From positions 53,731-117,730 of the forward strand of contig CAJTIX010000002.1 of the NCBI GenBank assembly GCA_910576795.1: a stretch of DNA of 64,000 nucleotides, read 5' to 3'. The position numbers and the translations under genes are program-made. The stretch is from an uncultured Bacilli bacterium (lineage in GTDB: Bacteria; Bacillota_I; Bacilli_A; RF39; UBA660). Of this stretch, positions 15,515-26,000 are shown in pieces (position 1 is the first letter of the stretch; each line of letters starts with the position of its first letter). The notes under the pieces are model-generated. The model ran no database searches. It saw nothing but the letters and a program-made list of their open reading frames with translations, and was not told the origin of the DNA.

Positions 15515-16093
15515 ATGAAAGAATTTTTAGAAGGATTAGAAATCGGAGAGAACAAAGCAAAATTAAGTAAAGAGGAAATTGATTCTATTTTAACTAAACA
15601 TGGAAAGACAGTTACTGTCGAAACTGAAAAAGTGAAAACAGGATTAGAAAATGAAATCAATACTTATAAGACAACTATCACAAATTTGGAAAATCAAATC
15701 AAAGATATGCCTAGTTCTGATGATGTTACTAAACTTCAAAACGAAATTGCAACTATGAAAGAAGCAGAAACAAAAAGGATTGCCGAAGAAAAGGCAAAAG
15801 CAGAAGACGAAACTTTAACCAACAATATTATTTCTGTATTTGGAGACAAAAAATTTACAAGTGATTATGTAAAAAATGGTCTTATTTCTGATATTAAATC
15901 AGAATTATCAAAAACAGAAAATAAAGGTAAAGGTATAAGTGAAATCTTCGAAAGTCTTACAAAAGACAAAAGTGGAATTTTTGAAAATCCAAATCAACCT
16001 GCTGATATGCCACCAATGGGTGAAGGTGGGCAAAATTTAAATAACGGTGCAGATGGATTTGTTTCAATTATTCAAGAAGCTCAAAGAAAATAA
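15515..16093 (+). CDS. Phage capsid scaffold protein (GP20/DUF4355-like)
   Basis: The 192-residue acidic protein has a long central coiled coil (NEINTYKTTITNLENQIKD), a C-terminal Gly/Asn-rich region and a basic last helix (FVSIIQEAQRK), the classic scaffold layout. It precedes the major capsid gene. GGAAGGAG sets the start. Scaffold proteins guide procapsid assembly and are then removed. Confidence 0.82.
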   Translation: MKEFLEGLEIGENKAKLSKEEIDSILTKHGKTVTVETEKVKTGLENEINTYKTTITNLENQIKDMPSSDDVTKLQNEIATMKEAETKRIAEEKAKAEDETLTNNIISVFGDKKFTSDYVKNGLISDIKSELSKTENKGKGISEIFESLTKDKSGIFENPNQPADMPPMGEGGQNLNNGADGFVSIIQEAQRK

Positions 16094-16116
16094 GAAAAAG
16101 GAAGGAATGATTTATT

Positions 16117-17046
16117 ATGTATTTAAAAGATGAGCTAAAAGGATTTGTTCCTACGGAACAAGCAAAAAATATTATTAAAAATGTAGCACAAAATTCTGTA
16201 TTGATGAAATTATCAAATGTTCAATCAATGAATAGTGATAAAAAGATTTTTAATGTTCTAACTGATGGTGCAGGTGCTTACTGGGTTGGAGAAGGAGAAA
16301 GAATTAAAACTTCTAAAGCAACTTGGATTCATCCAGAAATGGTAGCTAAAAAATTAGCAGTTATTATTCCTGTAACAAAAGAAAAACTAGAAGATACTAC
16401 AATTGCAGTATTTAAAGAATTAGAAGAAGTAATTGGGGAGGCATTTTATAAAACTCTTGATAGTGCTGGAATATTTGGCACTAATTCACCATTTGCTAAA
16501 AACATTTTAAAATCAGCAACTGATGCAGGTAATATTATTCAAATAGGAACTAATGGGGATGGAAAAATTGATTTAGATGTATCTGATGCTATGGCATTAG
16601 TTGAAGAAGAAGATTTAGATGTCACTTCATTTATTGCTAGAAAAGGTATCAAAAATACTTTAAGAAAATTAAGAGATGCTAATGGTAATCAATTATATGC
16701 TGATGGTGTAAACGGCGGTGAATTTTATAATAATCCTATCGAATTTGCACAAAAAGGTGTATGGGATAAAACTAAAGCAGAAATCATTGGTGGTGACTTC
16801 AAAAAATATTCATTAGTTGGTATCAGAGATGGTATTAAATATGAAATCTTAACTGAAGCAACATTGCAAGGAACTGTGGATGAAGATGGCAAACCAATTT
16901 CATTAGCAGAGCAAGATTTAGTAGCTATTAAAGCAACTATGAGAGTAGGATACTTACCAGTAAAAGATGAGGCTTTCTGCGCAATTGTTCCAAAAACAGA
17001 GGCAACAGAAGAAGTTACCGAACAATCTATAGAAGAGAGGGAATAA
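16117..17046 (+). CDS. Major capsid protein (HK97 fold)
   Basis: The 309-residue protein has the features of HK97-type capsids: an N-terminal helix, an E-loop-like segment (AYWVGEGERIKTSKATW), a spine helix (LEEVIGEAFYKTLDSA) followed by a GIFGTN loop, and a C-terminal strand (RVGYLPVKDEAFCAI). It follows the scaffold gene after 23 bases with AAGGAAGG as ribosome site. It forms the shell. Confidence 0.9.
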   Translation: MYLKDELKGFVPTEQAKNIIKNVAQNSVLMKLSNVQSMNSDKKIFNVLTDGAGAYWVGEGERIKTSKATWIHPEMVAKKLAVIIPVTKEKLEDTTIAVFKELEEVIGEAFYKTLDSAGIFGTNSPFAKNILKSATDAGNIIQIGTNGDGKIDLDVSDAMALVEEEDLDVTSFIARKGIKNTLRKLRDANGNQLYADGVNGGEFYNNPIEFAQKGVWDKTKAEIIGGDFKKYSLVGIRDGIKYEILTEATLQGTVDEDGKPISLAEQDLVAIKATMRVGYLPVKDEAFCAIVPKTEATEEVTEQSIEERE

Positions 17047-17049
17047 AAT

Positions 17050-17379
17050 ATGAATAAGTACAAGAAAGGAAACCTAGTCATTTTTGCGACTGAAAAAAGC
17101 TATAATACTATTTATAAAAATCAAGGGTATGTTCCTTGTGATATAAATGAAGAACAATTCTTGAACGATAATACCGAACTAGAAACAGTTAAAGCAGAGT
17201 TAGAATCAACAAAACAAGAATTAAACAATGCCAATGCTGAACTAGAAACAGTTAAAGTTGCAGTTGAGGATATGCAAAAGAAAATTGATGAATTAACTGC
17301 AGAAAACGAAAAATTAAAGGTTGATTTAGAAAAGAAGAATTCTAAATCTAAAAAAGAAGAAACAAAAGAAAATGAGTAA
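17050..17379 (+). CDS. Coiled-coil head-associated protein, 109 residues
   Basis: The N-terminal 40 residues are beta-like (KGNLVIFATEKSYNTIYK). The rest is a coiled coil with an imperfect repeat (ELETVKAELE, later ELETVKVAVE) and a Lys/Glu-rich end. Its place between capsid and connector genes suggests a head decoration or connector-associated protein. No family was recognised. Confidence 0.62.
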   Translation: MNKYKKGNLVIFATEKSYNTIYKNQGYVPCDINEEQFLNDNTELETVKAELESTKQELNNANAELETVKVAVEDMQKKIDELTAENEKLKVDLEKKNSKSKKEETKENE

Positions 17380-17396
17380 TCAAGGAGGGCAATTCT

Positions 17397-17768
17397 ATGA
17401 AATTTGAAAACCAATATCTAACTTATGATGAGTATAAAGAATTAGGAGGGAAACTTATAGAAAAGCCCTTTAATTTATTAGAATATAGAGCAGAAAAGAA
17501 AATAGATGAGTTATCATCTAATAGATTTAGAAAACTATCAGAATATCCAAAAGAATTGAAATTATGTGTGTATGACTTGATAGATGTTTTCAATAGCGAA
17601 GGCAATTCTAGTGTAGTAAGCGAAACGGTCGGAAATTATAGCAAAACAAACCAATCCAAACAAAATATAGAAAAGACAAAGATGGAAATCATTAATCAGT
17701 ATTTATCAGAGTACAAGATTGATGATGTTTTTGTTTTATATAGAGGTATGGATTGCTATGGAAACTAA
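17397..17768 (+). CDS. Head-tail connector protein (gp6-like)
   Basis: The protein is 123 residues, mostly helical, with YDEYKELGG near the start and LKLCVYDLIDV in the core. This is the pattern and position of gp6/gp15-type connectors that seal the portal. A perfect AGGAGGG precedes the ATG. Confidence 0.7.
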   Translation: MKFENQYLTYDEYKELGGKLIEKPFNLLEYRAEKKIDELSSNRFRKLSEYPKELKLCVYDLIDVFNSEGNSSVVSETVGNYSKTNQSKQNIEKTKMEIINQYLSEYKIDDVFVLYRGMDCYGN

Positions 17769-18111
17769 TAAGAGTATGACTTTGTATCACAAAAGATACA
17801 ATCCCAAGACTAGAATTGATGAATGGGATAGATATTCAATTAAAAATGTGATGTGGCAAGGTGGAAAAGGTGCTAGTATCAATAAAGGCTATGAAAAAGC
17901 CAATGATATTAATGTTTGGATACCCTACGATCAGAACGAAGAATTGGAATTTATTTCGTTCGCTATTGGAGATATCATTGTCGAAGGAATTGTCGAGGAT
18001 AATATCACGAAACAAAGTGATTTAAAAGTAGACAATTATAATATCACAGCATCAATTAATAACAATTATGGAAGTTTTGATATGCAACATGTTTATTTAG
18101 GTGCAAAATAG
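17758..18111 (+). CDS. Head-tail joining protein, 117 residues
   Basis: ATG 17758 lies 10 bases after AGAGGT and starts METNKSMTLYHKRYNPKTR; upstream ATGs in the frame lie inside the connector gene. The beta-rich sequence and position fit the phage head-closure or stopper group. It overlaps the connector by 11 bases. Confidence 0.6.
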   Translation: METNKSMTLYHKRYNPKTRIDEWDRYSIKNVMWQGGKGASINKGYEKANDINVWIPYDQNEELEFISFAIGDIIVEGIVEDNITKQSDLKVDNYNITASINNNYGSFDMQHVYLGAK

Positions 18112-18545
18112 TGGAAGTAAAGTTAGAATTGAAACCTACTAGTACTATTATTGCAAATCTTGGTATTCAAGAGAAAGGTCCAGTGCATAAGTTTTTTACT
18201 AACGCTTGTTATAAATATATGTGTTCATTTGTTCCAGGAGGAATAAATAGTCATATTAATCAAAATGTATTTTTACAAGCAGATAGTATTACTTATTTAA
18301 GTTCTGATGCACATTACCAATATATTGGAAAAAAATATGTAGATCCGAAGTACAAAAAAGGTGCTTTTTTTAGTCCTGACTATGGTTATTGGTCAAGACC
18401 AGGTATTACAAAAATACCAACTAATATTGACCTAGAATATCATACTCCAGGGACAGGTGCTTACTGGGATAAAAGAATGTGGACATCTAAAGGAAATCAA
18501 GTTTTAAAAGAAACACAAGAATATGCAGATAGAGGGTGTAAGTAA
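18111..18545 (+). CDS. Minor capsid/neck protein (Minor_capsid_2-like)
   Basis: GTG at 18111 coincides with the last base of the previous stop. The 144-residue protein (FVPGGINSHINQ, QYIGKKYVDP, TPGTGAYWDKRMWTS) matches the pattern of phage minor capsid proteins found in the neck region between connector and tail genes. Confidence 0.68.
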   Translation: MEVKLELKPTSTIIANLGIQEKGPVHKFFTNACYKYMCSFVPGGINSHINQNVFLQADSITYLSSDAHYQYIGKKYVDPKYKKGAFFSPDYGYWSRPGITKIPTNIDLEYHTPGTGAYWDKRMWTSKGNQVLKETQEYADRGCK

Positions 18546-18967
18546 TGATTGAAAATATAAGACAATACTTTATTGATAATAATATTATTGATGAAGAATG
18601 CAGAATCAATGTAGATTTTTTAGGAGAAAATCCTACAGAATTTGCAATACTTCCTATACCTATAGACCCAAAAATATCAGAAGGACAATATATAGATGGA
18701 AGTGGAGAAAGACAATACCAATTCCAATTATTAAGTTGTAACGATTATGGTGCTGATGTTATGCAAAATATGGCTAACAGTAGTTATTACGAGCAACTAT
18801 ACAATACAATTGAGAAATTGAATAAAAAGAGGATACTTCCTAAAATAGAAGGTATTCAATCTATTGAGTGTTTAAATAATGGTGCAATATTAGATGTAAC
18901 AACTAATACTGCTAGATATTCTATACAAATGAAGATTACTTATTTGAAAATTAAGAATCCAATGTGA
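18545..18967 (+). CDS. Tail terminator / Minor_capsid_3-like protein
   Basis: The 140-residue protein has an N-terminal helix followed by a sheet (FAILPIPIDPKI, GERQYQFQL) and a strand-rich end (YSIQMKITYLKIK). This fold and place before the major tail protein fit tail terminators, which stop tail growth and join it to the head. Confidence 0.68.
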   Translation: MIENIRQYFIDNNIIDEECRINVDFLGENPTEFAILPIPIDPKISEGQYIDGSGERQYQFQLLSCNDYGADVMQNMANSSYYEQLYNTIEKLNKKRILPKIEGIQSIECLNNGAILDVTTNTARYSIQMKITYLKIKNPM

Positions 18968-18994
18968 TTCTTTTTTATATGTGAGGAGGTTTAT

Positions 18995-19207
18995 ATGAAA
19001 CCAATTAAATTTAAAAAAAACTGTAATTATAAAGGAAAAGAATATGTGAGTGGCGATATTTTGACTGATATTTCAGATTTTTCAAGCATTTGGAAATTGA
19101 ATGAAACAGGATTTATTGAATCAATCACAGAATCTGATTTTATAAGATTACAAAAAGAAAATGTAAATGAGGAGGGACAAGAATGCAAGAAGAATACGAA
19201 AAAATAA
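18995..19207 (+). CDS. Small tail-region protein, 70 residues
   Basis: GAGGAGG precedes the ATG. A beta-rich N-terminal half (FKKNCNYKGKEYVSGDIL) and a charged tail are visible. It overlaps the major tail gene by 25 bases. Similar small proteins sit before tail tube genes; the role is unknown. Confidence 0.58.
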   Translation: MKPIKFKKNCNYKGKEYVSGDILTDISDFSSIWKLNETGFIESITESDFIRLQKENVNEEGQECKKNTKK

Positions 19208-19680
19208 CAAGAGATCAGCATGCAATTTATTTGGATGTAACACCAAAAGAAAAAACGGAAACGTGGAAATTGCTAGGATTTGGTGTAACTAATGGAAAAA
19301 TTAATTATAATCCACAGATGGCTACTGAAAAATGGATTATTAACAAGAATAGTACAAGTTCACATGAAAGTAATCAAAAACAAATGGATGTAAATCAAAA
19401 ATGTTATAAAAATGAACCTTGTTTTGAATATATGAATGGATTACGTGATAAAACTGGGAAAGATGATCAAGGACATGCATTAGAAATAGATTTATGGAAT
19501 GGTAAAGAAGTTGATGGTGTTATGAAATATCCTGCCAAAAGAAGTAATTGTGTTACTCCTGTTACATCATATATGGATGATACAGCAGTAATTGAATATT
19601 CAATATATTTCAATGGAGACCCTGTTGAGGGAACAGTAACTATTGTTGATACAGTGCCAGTATTTACTCCTAATACTTAA
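19183..19680 (+). CDS. Major tail (tube) protein
   Basis: The 165-residue protein (TWKLLGFGVTNGKINYNPQ, VTPVTSYMDDTAVIEYSIY, EGTVTIVD) has the beta-rich composition and the GEG-like C-terminal segment typical of siphovirus tube proteins. It is followed by a strong terminator, as expected for a highly expressed structural gene. Confidence 0.8.
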   Translation: MQEEYEKITRDQHAIYLDVTPKEKTETWKLLGFGVTNGKINYNPQMATEKWIINKNSTSSHESNQKQMDVNQKCYKNEPCFEYMNGLRDKTGKDDQGHALEIDLWNGKEVDGVMKYPAKRSNCVTPVTSYMDDTAVIEYSIYFNGDPVEGTVTIVDTVPVFTPNT

Positions 19681-19690
19681 TGAGATAAAC

Positions 19691-19745
19691 AGCGAGAAAA
19701 ATTTTGAGGTTACTGAAAAGTGATTTCGATTTTCTCGCTTTTTTT
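19691..19745 (+). terminator. Strong terminator after the major tail gene
   Basis: AGCGAGAAAA (19691-19700) pairs with TTTTCTCGCT (19730-19739), followed by a run of seven T. It separates the tail tube gene from the chaperones. Confidence 0.85.
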
Positions 19746-19768
19746 AATTATTAGAAAAGAGGTAGAAA

Positions 19769-20209
19769 ATGGATAAGTTAGTTTTAAAAAAAGAGGATAC
19801 ATATAAATTACAAGTAAATGATCAAGGAGAATATATCGAGTTTGATTTAACAGATTTAGGATTGCCTGAAAGGATAATGAATGCATCTGAAAATATTGCA
19901 AAAATAAACCAAGAATATTTAAGTGAAATTGCTAAATTAGAGAAAAAATATAAAGATGATGAAATAAATATGACAAAAGCCATCATTCAACTAGAAAGGA
20001 ATAAATGCCTTCAAATGCGTGAAGAATTTGATAGTTTTTTAGGCGAAGGAGCTTGTCAAAAAATTTTTGGTAACAAAAATAGATATGGGATGTTTGAAGA
20101 CTTATTCGATAGTTTAGAACCGCATTTTGCGAAAATGGAAATAAATATTAGAAAAGCAAAAGAAAAGCTCGTAAAGAAGTACCTTCCTAATAAAAGTGAT
20201 GTGATGTAA
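19769..20209 (+). CDS. Tail assembly chaperone (G-like)
   Basis: The 146-residue helical protein (YIEFDLTDLGLPERIMNASENI near the start) has the size and position of the first tail chaperone, which coats the tape measure during tail assembly. The next gene starts directly after its stop, with no overlapping frame, so no G/GT frameshift fusion is evident. Confidence 0.72.
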   Translation: MDKLVLKKEDTYKLQVNDQGEYIEFDLTDLGLPERIMNASENIAKINQEYLSEIAKLEKKYKDDEINMTKAIIQLERNKCLQMREEFDSFLGEGACQKIFGNKNRYGMFEDLFDSLEPHFAKMEINIRKAKEKLVKKYLPNKSDVM

Positions 20210-20782
20210 ATGATGAATGATTATCCTACAAAAATGGAAGCTAATGGTAGAATTTATCCAATTAATACAGATTATAGGATAGCACTGGCTTGCTTACAGG
20301 CATTAGATGATGAAACTATAAGTGATTTAGAACGTTTTTATGCAGTTGAAAGTCTTTTATTAGGAACAGATGTTTTAAAAGAAGATGAAATTATTCTAGA
20401 AAATAAAATAGCAAATTATTTAAGATGTGGAAAAACTGAAAATACATCTAGTGATGAAATAGATATGGACTATTTTCAAGATAGAAAACTTATACGTACT
20501 TCTATTCAACAAGTATATCATGGGCTAGACATTTCTGAAATTGAGTATCTTCATTGGTACAAATATAATGAATTGATTGAAGGTTTGACCGAAGATAGTA
20601 TTCTTGAAAGAACAAGACAATTAAGAACTTATGACACTAGCAATATCTCCGATGAAAAAGAAGTTCAACGTATAGAAAGAGCAAAACAAAAGGTAGCTTT
20701 GAAGAAAAAACAACCTCAATTAACTAATGAACAATTAAAATCCACTTATAAATTTTATGAGTTAACTGGAATAAGGAGATGA
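20210..20782 (+). CDS. Second tail chaperone (Gp15-like)
   Basis: The 190-residue protein contains YPINTDYRIALACLQALDD and ISEIEYLHWYKYNELIEGL, which match the Gp15 family of phage tail assembly proteins placed before tape measure genes. It starts at the base after the previous stop. Confidence 0.78.
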   Translation: MMNDYPTKMEANGRIYPINTDYRIALACLQALDDETISDLERFYAVESLLLGTDVLKEDEIILENKIANYLRCGKTENTSSDEIDMDYFQDRKLIRTSIQQVYHGLDISEIEYLHWYKYNELIEGLTEDSILERTRQLRTYDTSNISDEKEVQRIERAKQKVALKKKQPQLTNEQLKSTYKFYELTGIRR

Positions 20783-20786
20783 TAAA

Positions 20787-22715
20787 ACGGATGGTAAATT
20801 AGTAATAAAAACTGAAATAAATAATAAGAATGTTGATTCTCAAATAAAAGAATTGGAACACAAAATAAATACAATGACTAAAACCTTAAAGACAGATGAA
20901 GAACTCCCAATTGGTGTAAAAATGGATGAAACAGATAGATTAAAACTTGAAAGTGATATTGAAAAACTAAAAAACAAACTAATGTCCTTAAAAGAAATCG
21001 GTTTAAAAAATTCATTGTCAGCAGTTAAGAATATAGAATTTAATCCCGATAAATTAACCAATAATCAATTTTCTTTATCTCAAAATAGTTTTTCAGGTTC
21101 TTTAACAAAAATGCGAGGAGATTTGCCTTATATCGCAAAGGATATGAGTGATTTAAAAATTGAAATGAATGCTGTTAATGAGGAAACAAAGAAATTTGGT
21201 AAAAGTTCAAGTTCTAATTTTGATAAAGGAACTCAATCCTTAAAAAAATTTGCATTATCGTTATTTAGTATTGGCTCTGCATATGCATTAGTATCAAAAG
21301 CTAGTTCTGCATATATGTCCAATGACCTTGAATTATCAAAGAAACTACAAAATGTTTGGGTTGGTTTAGGAAGTTTTTTAGCTCCTGCGATTGAGTACAT
21401 AAGCGACCTTATGATGAAAGGATTGGGGTATTTAAACGAATTTGTAAAAGCACTAACAGGGATTGATTTTATCGCACGCGCAAATGCAAAGGCACTAGAT
21501 AAACAAGCACAATCTCAAAAAAATTTAAATAAACAAACTTTTTCTTTTGATGAAATGAATATAGCACAAAGTACAAGTTCTAGTTCTTCTAGTGGTTCAT
21601 CAGGCTTGATTGAAATTCCAGAATTGGATGATAGATTAGTTAAAAAATTACAAGATCTGGCGAAGTGGTTAAAAGAAAATTGGAATTGGATTAGTAAAGT
21701 GGGAATTGCATTAGGAGTTACATTTGGTGTTGCTAAAATATCAGGTTTACTATCTAATATTGGTAAATTATTAGGTGGTTCTGGTAAAGGTTTAATTGGT
21801 TTAAAAGGAATGTTAGTGGGTTTAGCAGCCGTTTATACTATTCAACTGTATATGAAAGGTTATCAAAAAATAAAACAGGCTTTAGATGAACTACATGAAG
21901 CAGTAAAAGCAAATACAGAAATGGAAAAAGGATTAACCGAACAATCTCAAAAATTATCTGATAAATTTTGGAATTTAGCAGATAGTGGAAATGCTTCTGC
22001 CGAACAAATTGATGCATTTAAAGAATCTGTAAAACGTTCAACAGATAGATTAGTAGGTCAATCAGATGCAATTGATAATAGTCAAATTAAATTTTTTGGT
22101 CTTACTATCAAGACAAAAGAGGCTGCACAACAACAAGAAGAGCTAGCAAAACAAGTGGAAATAGCCACAGATGATTATTACCAAATGTATCAGGCAGGAT
22201 TAATAACTAAAGAAGAGTTAGATGACTTTGCCTCTAATACACTAATTAAAGTTATCGAAAAGCTTAAAAGTAATGGTGTAGAAGTTGATAATCTAAAAAC
22301 AAAATTTGAAAATTTAACTGGGCAAAATTATGATATCTATGTAAGAGCAAAATTACATGATGAAGTAACAAAACCTCTTATGGATATAATTAATAGGGAC
22401 TGGAATAATGCATTTAATATTGTATTTGGAACTGCAGACAGAAATTGGGGTTCGACTGGAAACGGTGGAAGAAGATTTGCACGTGGTGATATTGTGACTC
22501 AACCAACTAGAGCTGTAATAGGTGAGGCAGGATATCCAGAGGCGGTACTTCCATTAACAGATGGATATTTATCAACATTAGCCAATTTGATACTAGGTGC
22601 TTCTAACCATAGGGGAAGTAATAGTTCAGTTAACAATATTTACTTGGATTCAAGATTAATTCAAAGACAGATAAGAAAAGCAGATGAAGAATTATCATTT
22701 GCAATGAATAGGTAG
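20787..22715 (+). CDS. Tail tape measure protein, probable ACG start
   Basis: The frame is open from 20775. AAGGAG at 20773-20778 is followed 8 bases later by ACG GAT GGT AAA, giving (M)DGKLVIKTEI, the usual N-terminus of this tape-measure group. The first standard start in frame is TTG 20853, which has no ribosome site. The product of 642 residues has coiled coils, hydrophobic segments (around 160-210 and 310-360) and a C-terminal PEAVLPL motif typical of tape measures. It sets tail length and helps DNA entry. It is short, implying a short tail. Confidence 0.85.
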   Translation, partial: TDGKLVIKTEINNKNVDSQIKELEHKINTMTKTLKTDEELPIGVKMDETDRLKLESDIEKLKNKLMSLKEIGLKNSLSAVKNIEFNPDKLTNNQFSLSQNSFSGSLTKMRGDLPYIAKDMSDLKIEMNAVNEETKKFGKSSSSNFDKGTQSLKKFALSLFSIGSAYALVSKASSAYMSNDLELSKKLQNVWVGLGSFLAPAIEYISDLMMKGLGYLNEFVKALTGIDFIARANAKALDKQAQSQKNLNKQTFSFDEMNIAQSTSSSSSSGSSGLIEIPELDDRLVKKLQDLAKWLKENWNWISKVGIALGVTFGVAKISGLLSNIGKLLGGSGKGLIGLKGMLVGLAAVYTIQLYMKGYQKIKQALDELHEAVKANTEMEKGLTEQSQKLSDKFWNLADSGNASAEQIDAFKESVKRSTDRLVGQSDAIDNSQIKFFGLTIKTKEAAQQQEELAKQVEIATDDYYQMYQAGLITKEELDDFASNTLIKVIEKLKSNGVEVDNLKTKFENLTGQNYDIYVRAKLHDEVTKPLMDIINRDWNNAFNIVFGTADRNWGSTGNGGRRFARGDIVTQPTRAVIGEAGYPEAVLPLTDGYLSTLANLILGASNHRGSNSSVNNIYLDSRLIQRQIRKADEELSFAMNR

Positions 22716-22722
22716 TGATAAT

Positions 22723-23091
22723 ATGTTTGTAGATAAAGATAGCGTTATAATTGATAATATATCAATGGGAAAATATTTAGTAAAAGTACTATTTGGTTAT
22801 CATAAGATTTGGTCAGAAGATTCTGGGAGAACATTAAGTTTTAAACATATCGGTACTTTAGGTGGTATATTCCCTAAATTAACATTGTTTTTCCGAAGTT
22901 TATCTAATGAAGAACTTAAACTATTAGCACCAATTTTGGATAGAGAAAATCAAACAGTTACATATGACGATCCAGTAAAAAATAGAAGACCGATGACTAC
23001 ATATTCTGGCGATTGGGAAATTGAATATGAAAACATGGGTAGAGGGAAGCCTTTTACTTGTGCGTTTATTGCAACAGAAAAGAGGCGTTAA
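22723..23091 (+). CDS. Tail protein, 122 residues
   Basis: A beta-rich protein (YLVKVLFGYHKIWSEDSGR, WEIEYENMGRGKPF) lying between tape measure and tail lysin genes, where distal tail (Dit-like) proteins are expected. Its length is shorter than a full Dit. The next gene starts at its last base. Confidence 0.65.
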   Translation: MFVDKDSVIIDNISMGKYLVKVLFGYHKIWSEDSGRTLSFKHIGTLGGIFPKLTLFFRSLSNEELKLLAPILDRENQTVTYDDPVKNRRPMTTYSGDWEIEYENMGRGKPFTCAFIATEKRR

Positions 23092-26000
23092 TGAAAGTAC
23101 ATTCAAATAATTTTAAAAGTGCCATAAATAAGCATGGACGTGAATTAGATGCTATTATTCAATATACAATTGATAATAATGACCGAATATTAACAGGAGA
23201 TGATATATATTCTATCGCTCCTGTTTTTCATGCAGATATTTTAATGTCTGTAATGAAAGAACTCTCTATTGATAGTGTAATTCAAATTCCTAAAGGAACA
23301 ATTGTTAGTCTAAAAATAGGCACTAAAGTAGGAACAAATTATGAATATCTAGATTTTGGAAACTATATTGTTTATGATAATGAATATAATGCAGACACGA
23401 GATCATATAGTCATATTTGCTATGATAAAATGTTGTATTCAATGAAAGATTATGAAAAACTAGATATAACATATCCTATATCAGTTCGAGATTATATATC
23501 TGCAATATGTAACAAAATAGGAATCAATTTTGCAAATCATAATTCTAAATTTGCAAATTATAATAAGCTAATCCAAAAAGAACTATATCTAGATTTAGGA
23601 TATACTTATCGTGATATTTTAGACGAATTAGCCCAAGTAACCGCAAGTACAATATGTATAAATAAAAACGATGAATTAGAAATTCGTTATATTAATGAAA
23701 CAAATGAAATTATAAATGAAGATTTTTTAAAAGATAAAAATGTTACTATAAAAAGTAAATATGGACCTGTTAATTCAATTGTTTTATCTAGAAGTGCTGA
23801 AACAGATAATATTTATCTCCAAGACGAATCTAGTATATCTAATAATGGTTTATGCGAGATTAAAATCAAAGACAATCAGATTATGAATTGGAATGATAGG
23901 GATGAGTATTTACCCGATATATACATTAAATTAAATGGATTAGAGTATTATACAAATGATTTTGATAGTCCTGGTATATGCTATTTTGATGTTTGTGATA
24001 AATATAAAATATCTATTGATGACATTGAATATAACTGCATCATGTTTAATGACGAAATAAAAATAAATAGTGGCTTATATGAAACTATTTATACAAGTAT
24101 ACCAAATAAAAGTGAGACTGATTATACTAAGGCGGATAAAACAGATAGAAGATTAAAACAAACATATTTAATTGTTGATAAACAGGGTCAAAGAATTGAT
24201 AGTGTTGTAAGTGATGTGTCAGAACATGATAAAAAGATAACGCAAATCTCTCAAACTGTAGACACTATCCAACAACAAATCTCTGGCGAATACGGAATGG
24301 ACCGTGAAACAACAGGAACAAATCAAGTATTCATAGAAGATGCTATGAAGTATTATCCGCTAGAAATAAAAATAAGTGGATATTCGGATTTAAGCAAGTT
24401 AATCTATCCAAGTGCGAATTTATTTCCGAGTGCTAATCTGTTTCCAGTTGCTTATAAAGAACCAGCTTTAAATACAGTTCAATCCAAGAGCAAATCTCGA
24501 GCAAATTCTAGTCAATCTAAAATTGTAATTGGTGATTCAATAGTTGCAACTACTACAAAAGAGCCATCTACTCAAACGTCGGGTAGTGTAACAGTGACAG
24601 TAACAGTAAATAAATCTGTAGTGCCAGATCCTTTAATTGCCAATGGATGGTCATTGTCAAATGATAATACAGTTTTGAAGAAGATATTTAACGAAAATGC
24701 AACAGAAATTCTTCATTTAATAGATGCTAACAATAGTACAAAAGCAATTGATTATAAGCTTGTTATAGATAATATAATTCCTGCTTATATAACATTATGC
24801 GTTGATAGCCAAGATAGAGAGCATCCAACTGAAAATCTAAAGGAATATCCAATTACTATTGGAAAGCCATTAAGGTCTTTAGGAAAGGTTAAAGATGAAC
24901 TTTCAATAGCTCTCGAAAATGGAGAATTACAGGCTCAAATAACACGTTATTTAGCGTATACGGGTAGTCAGATTGTTAAATTAGACAAACCTATCATTGA
25001 AGCGATAATGTGTCCAGCAATTGAGTTATTAGAGCATACAAACTATGTTTATATTAAAGAACAACCAAATTATCAGATATACATTAAGTATCTTGTGTAT
25101 AGCAAGTTTAATGAATTCTATGCAACTAAAGTAGAACTAGAAACTACAAGAAAGCAAACAGAAGACAGCATTATAGATACAGTATCTAAAACTTATTCTA
25201 CAAAAGAAGAAATGGCTTTAGAAAAGTCAGAACGCATTCAAACTGCTACAGAGATTAGCCAAAGTGTTACTCAATTACAAAAAGAAAACGAAAGCCTATC
25301 AACAAAAATGAAACAGACTGCTACAAGTTTTGAATTATTAGCAAGCGATAATAAAACAAGTGCAGGACTTACAATTAAATTGAAAAATAGTGATGGAACA
25401 GAATTGGATAGCAAAACAGCCAATATTTCAATGAGTGGACTAGTAAAATTTACAGATTTAAGCAGTTCTGGAAGTACTACAATAAATGGAGCAAATATTA
25501 CGACTGGTTCAATAAGCGCTGATAGAGTAACTGGTGGGACTCTAAAAGGAACTACAATAGAAGGTAATACAATAAAAGGTGGAACTATTAGTGGTACTTC
25601 TATTAATACAGATAAAGACTTAACTGTAGGTAATAATATTTATGTTGGTCAAAATCAAAACTCATCAGTTATAGATAAAAAAGCTATCTACTTTAGTGAG
25701 AAAACAAAATTAGAAAGAACAAAAGTGGGTAATAGTGAAATTATTTCTTTATTAGGAAGTGACATTGTAACTGTTGGGACAGAAAAAGCACAAATACAGT
25801 TTGGACAACTTGGATTTAATGCATACGCTCCAAATTCTGCAGGAACAAGAGCTCAATCATTTTATACAACTGCAACTAATTTTGGAATTCAAAATGGTAA
25901 TTTTGATTGTTATATAATAGGTGGAAATGGTATAAGTATGTCACATTCTCCATCAATTTCTTCTGATAAACGTTTGAAAAAGAAGATTAGAGATATTGAT

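Noticed and set aside
19769..20782. Programmed frameshift between the tail chaperones
   Set aside because: The genes abut (stop then ATG) and no slippery heptamer or overlapping frame is present near the junction.
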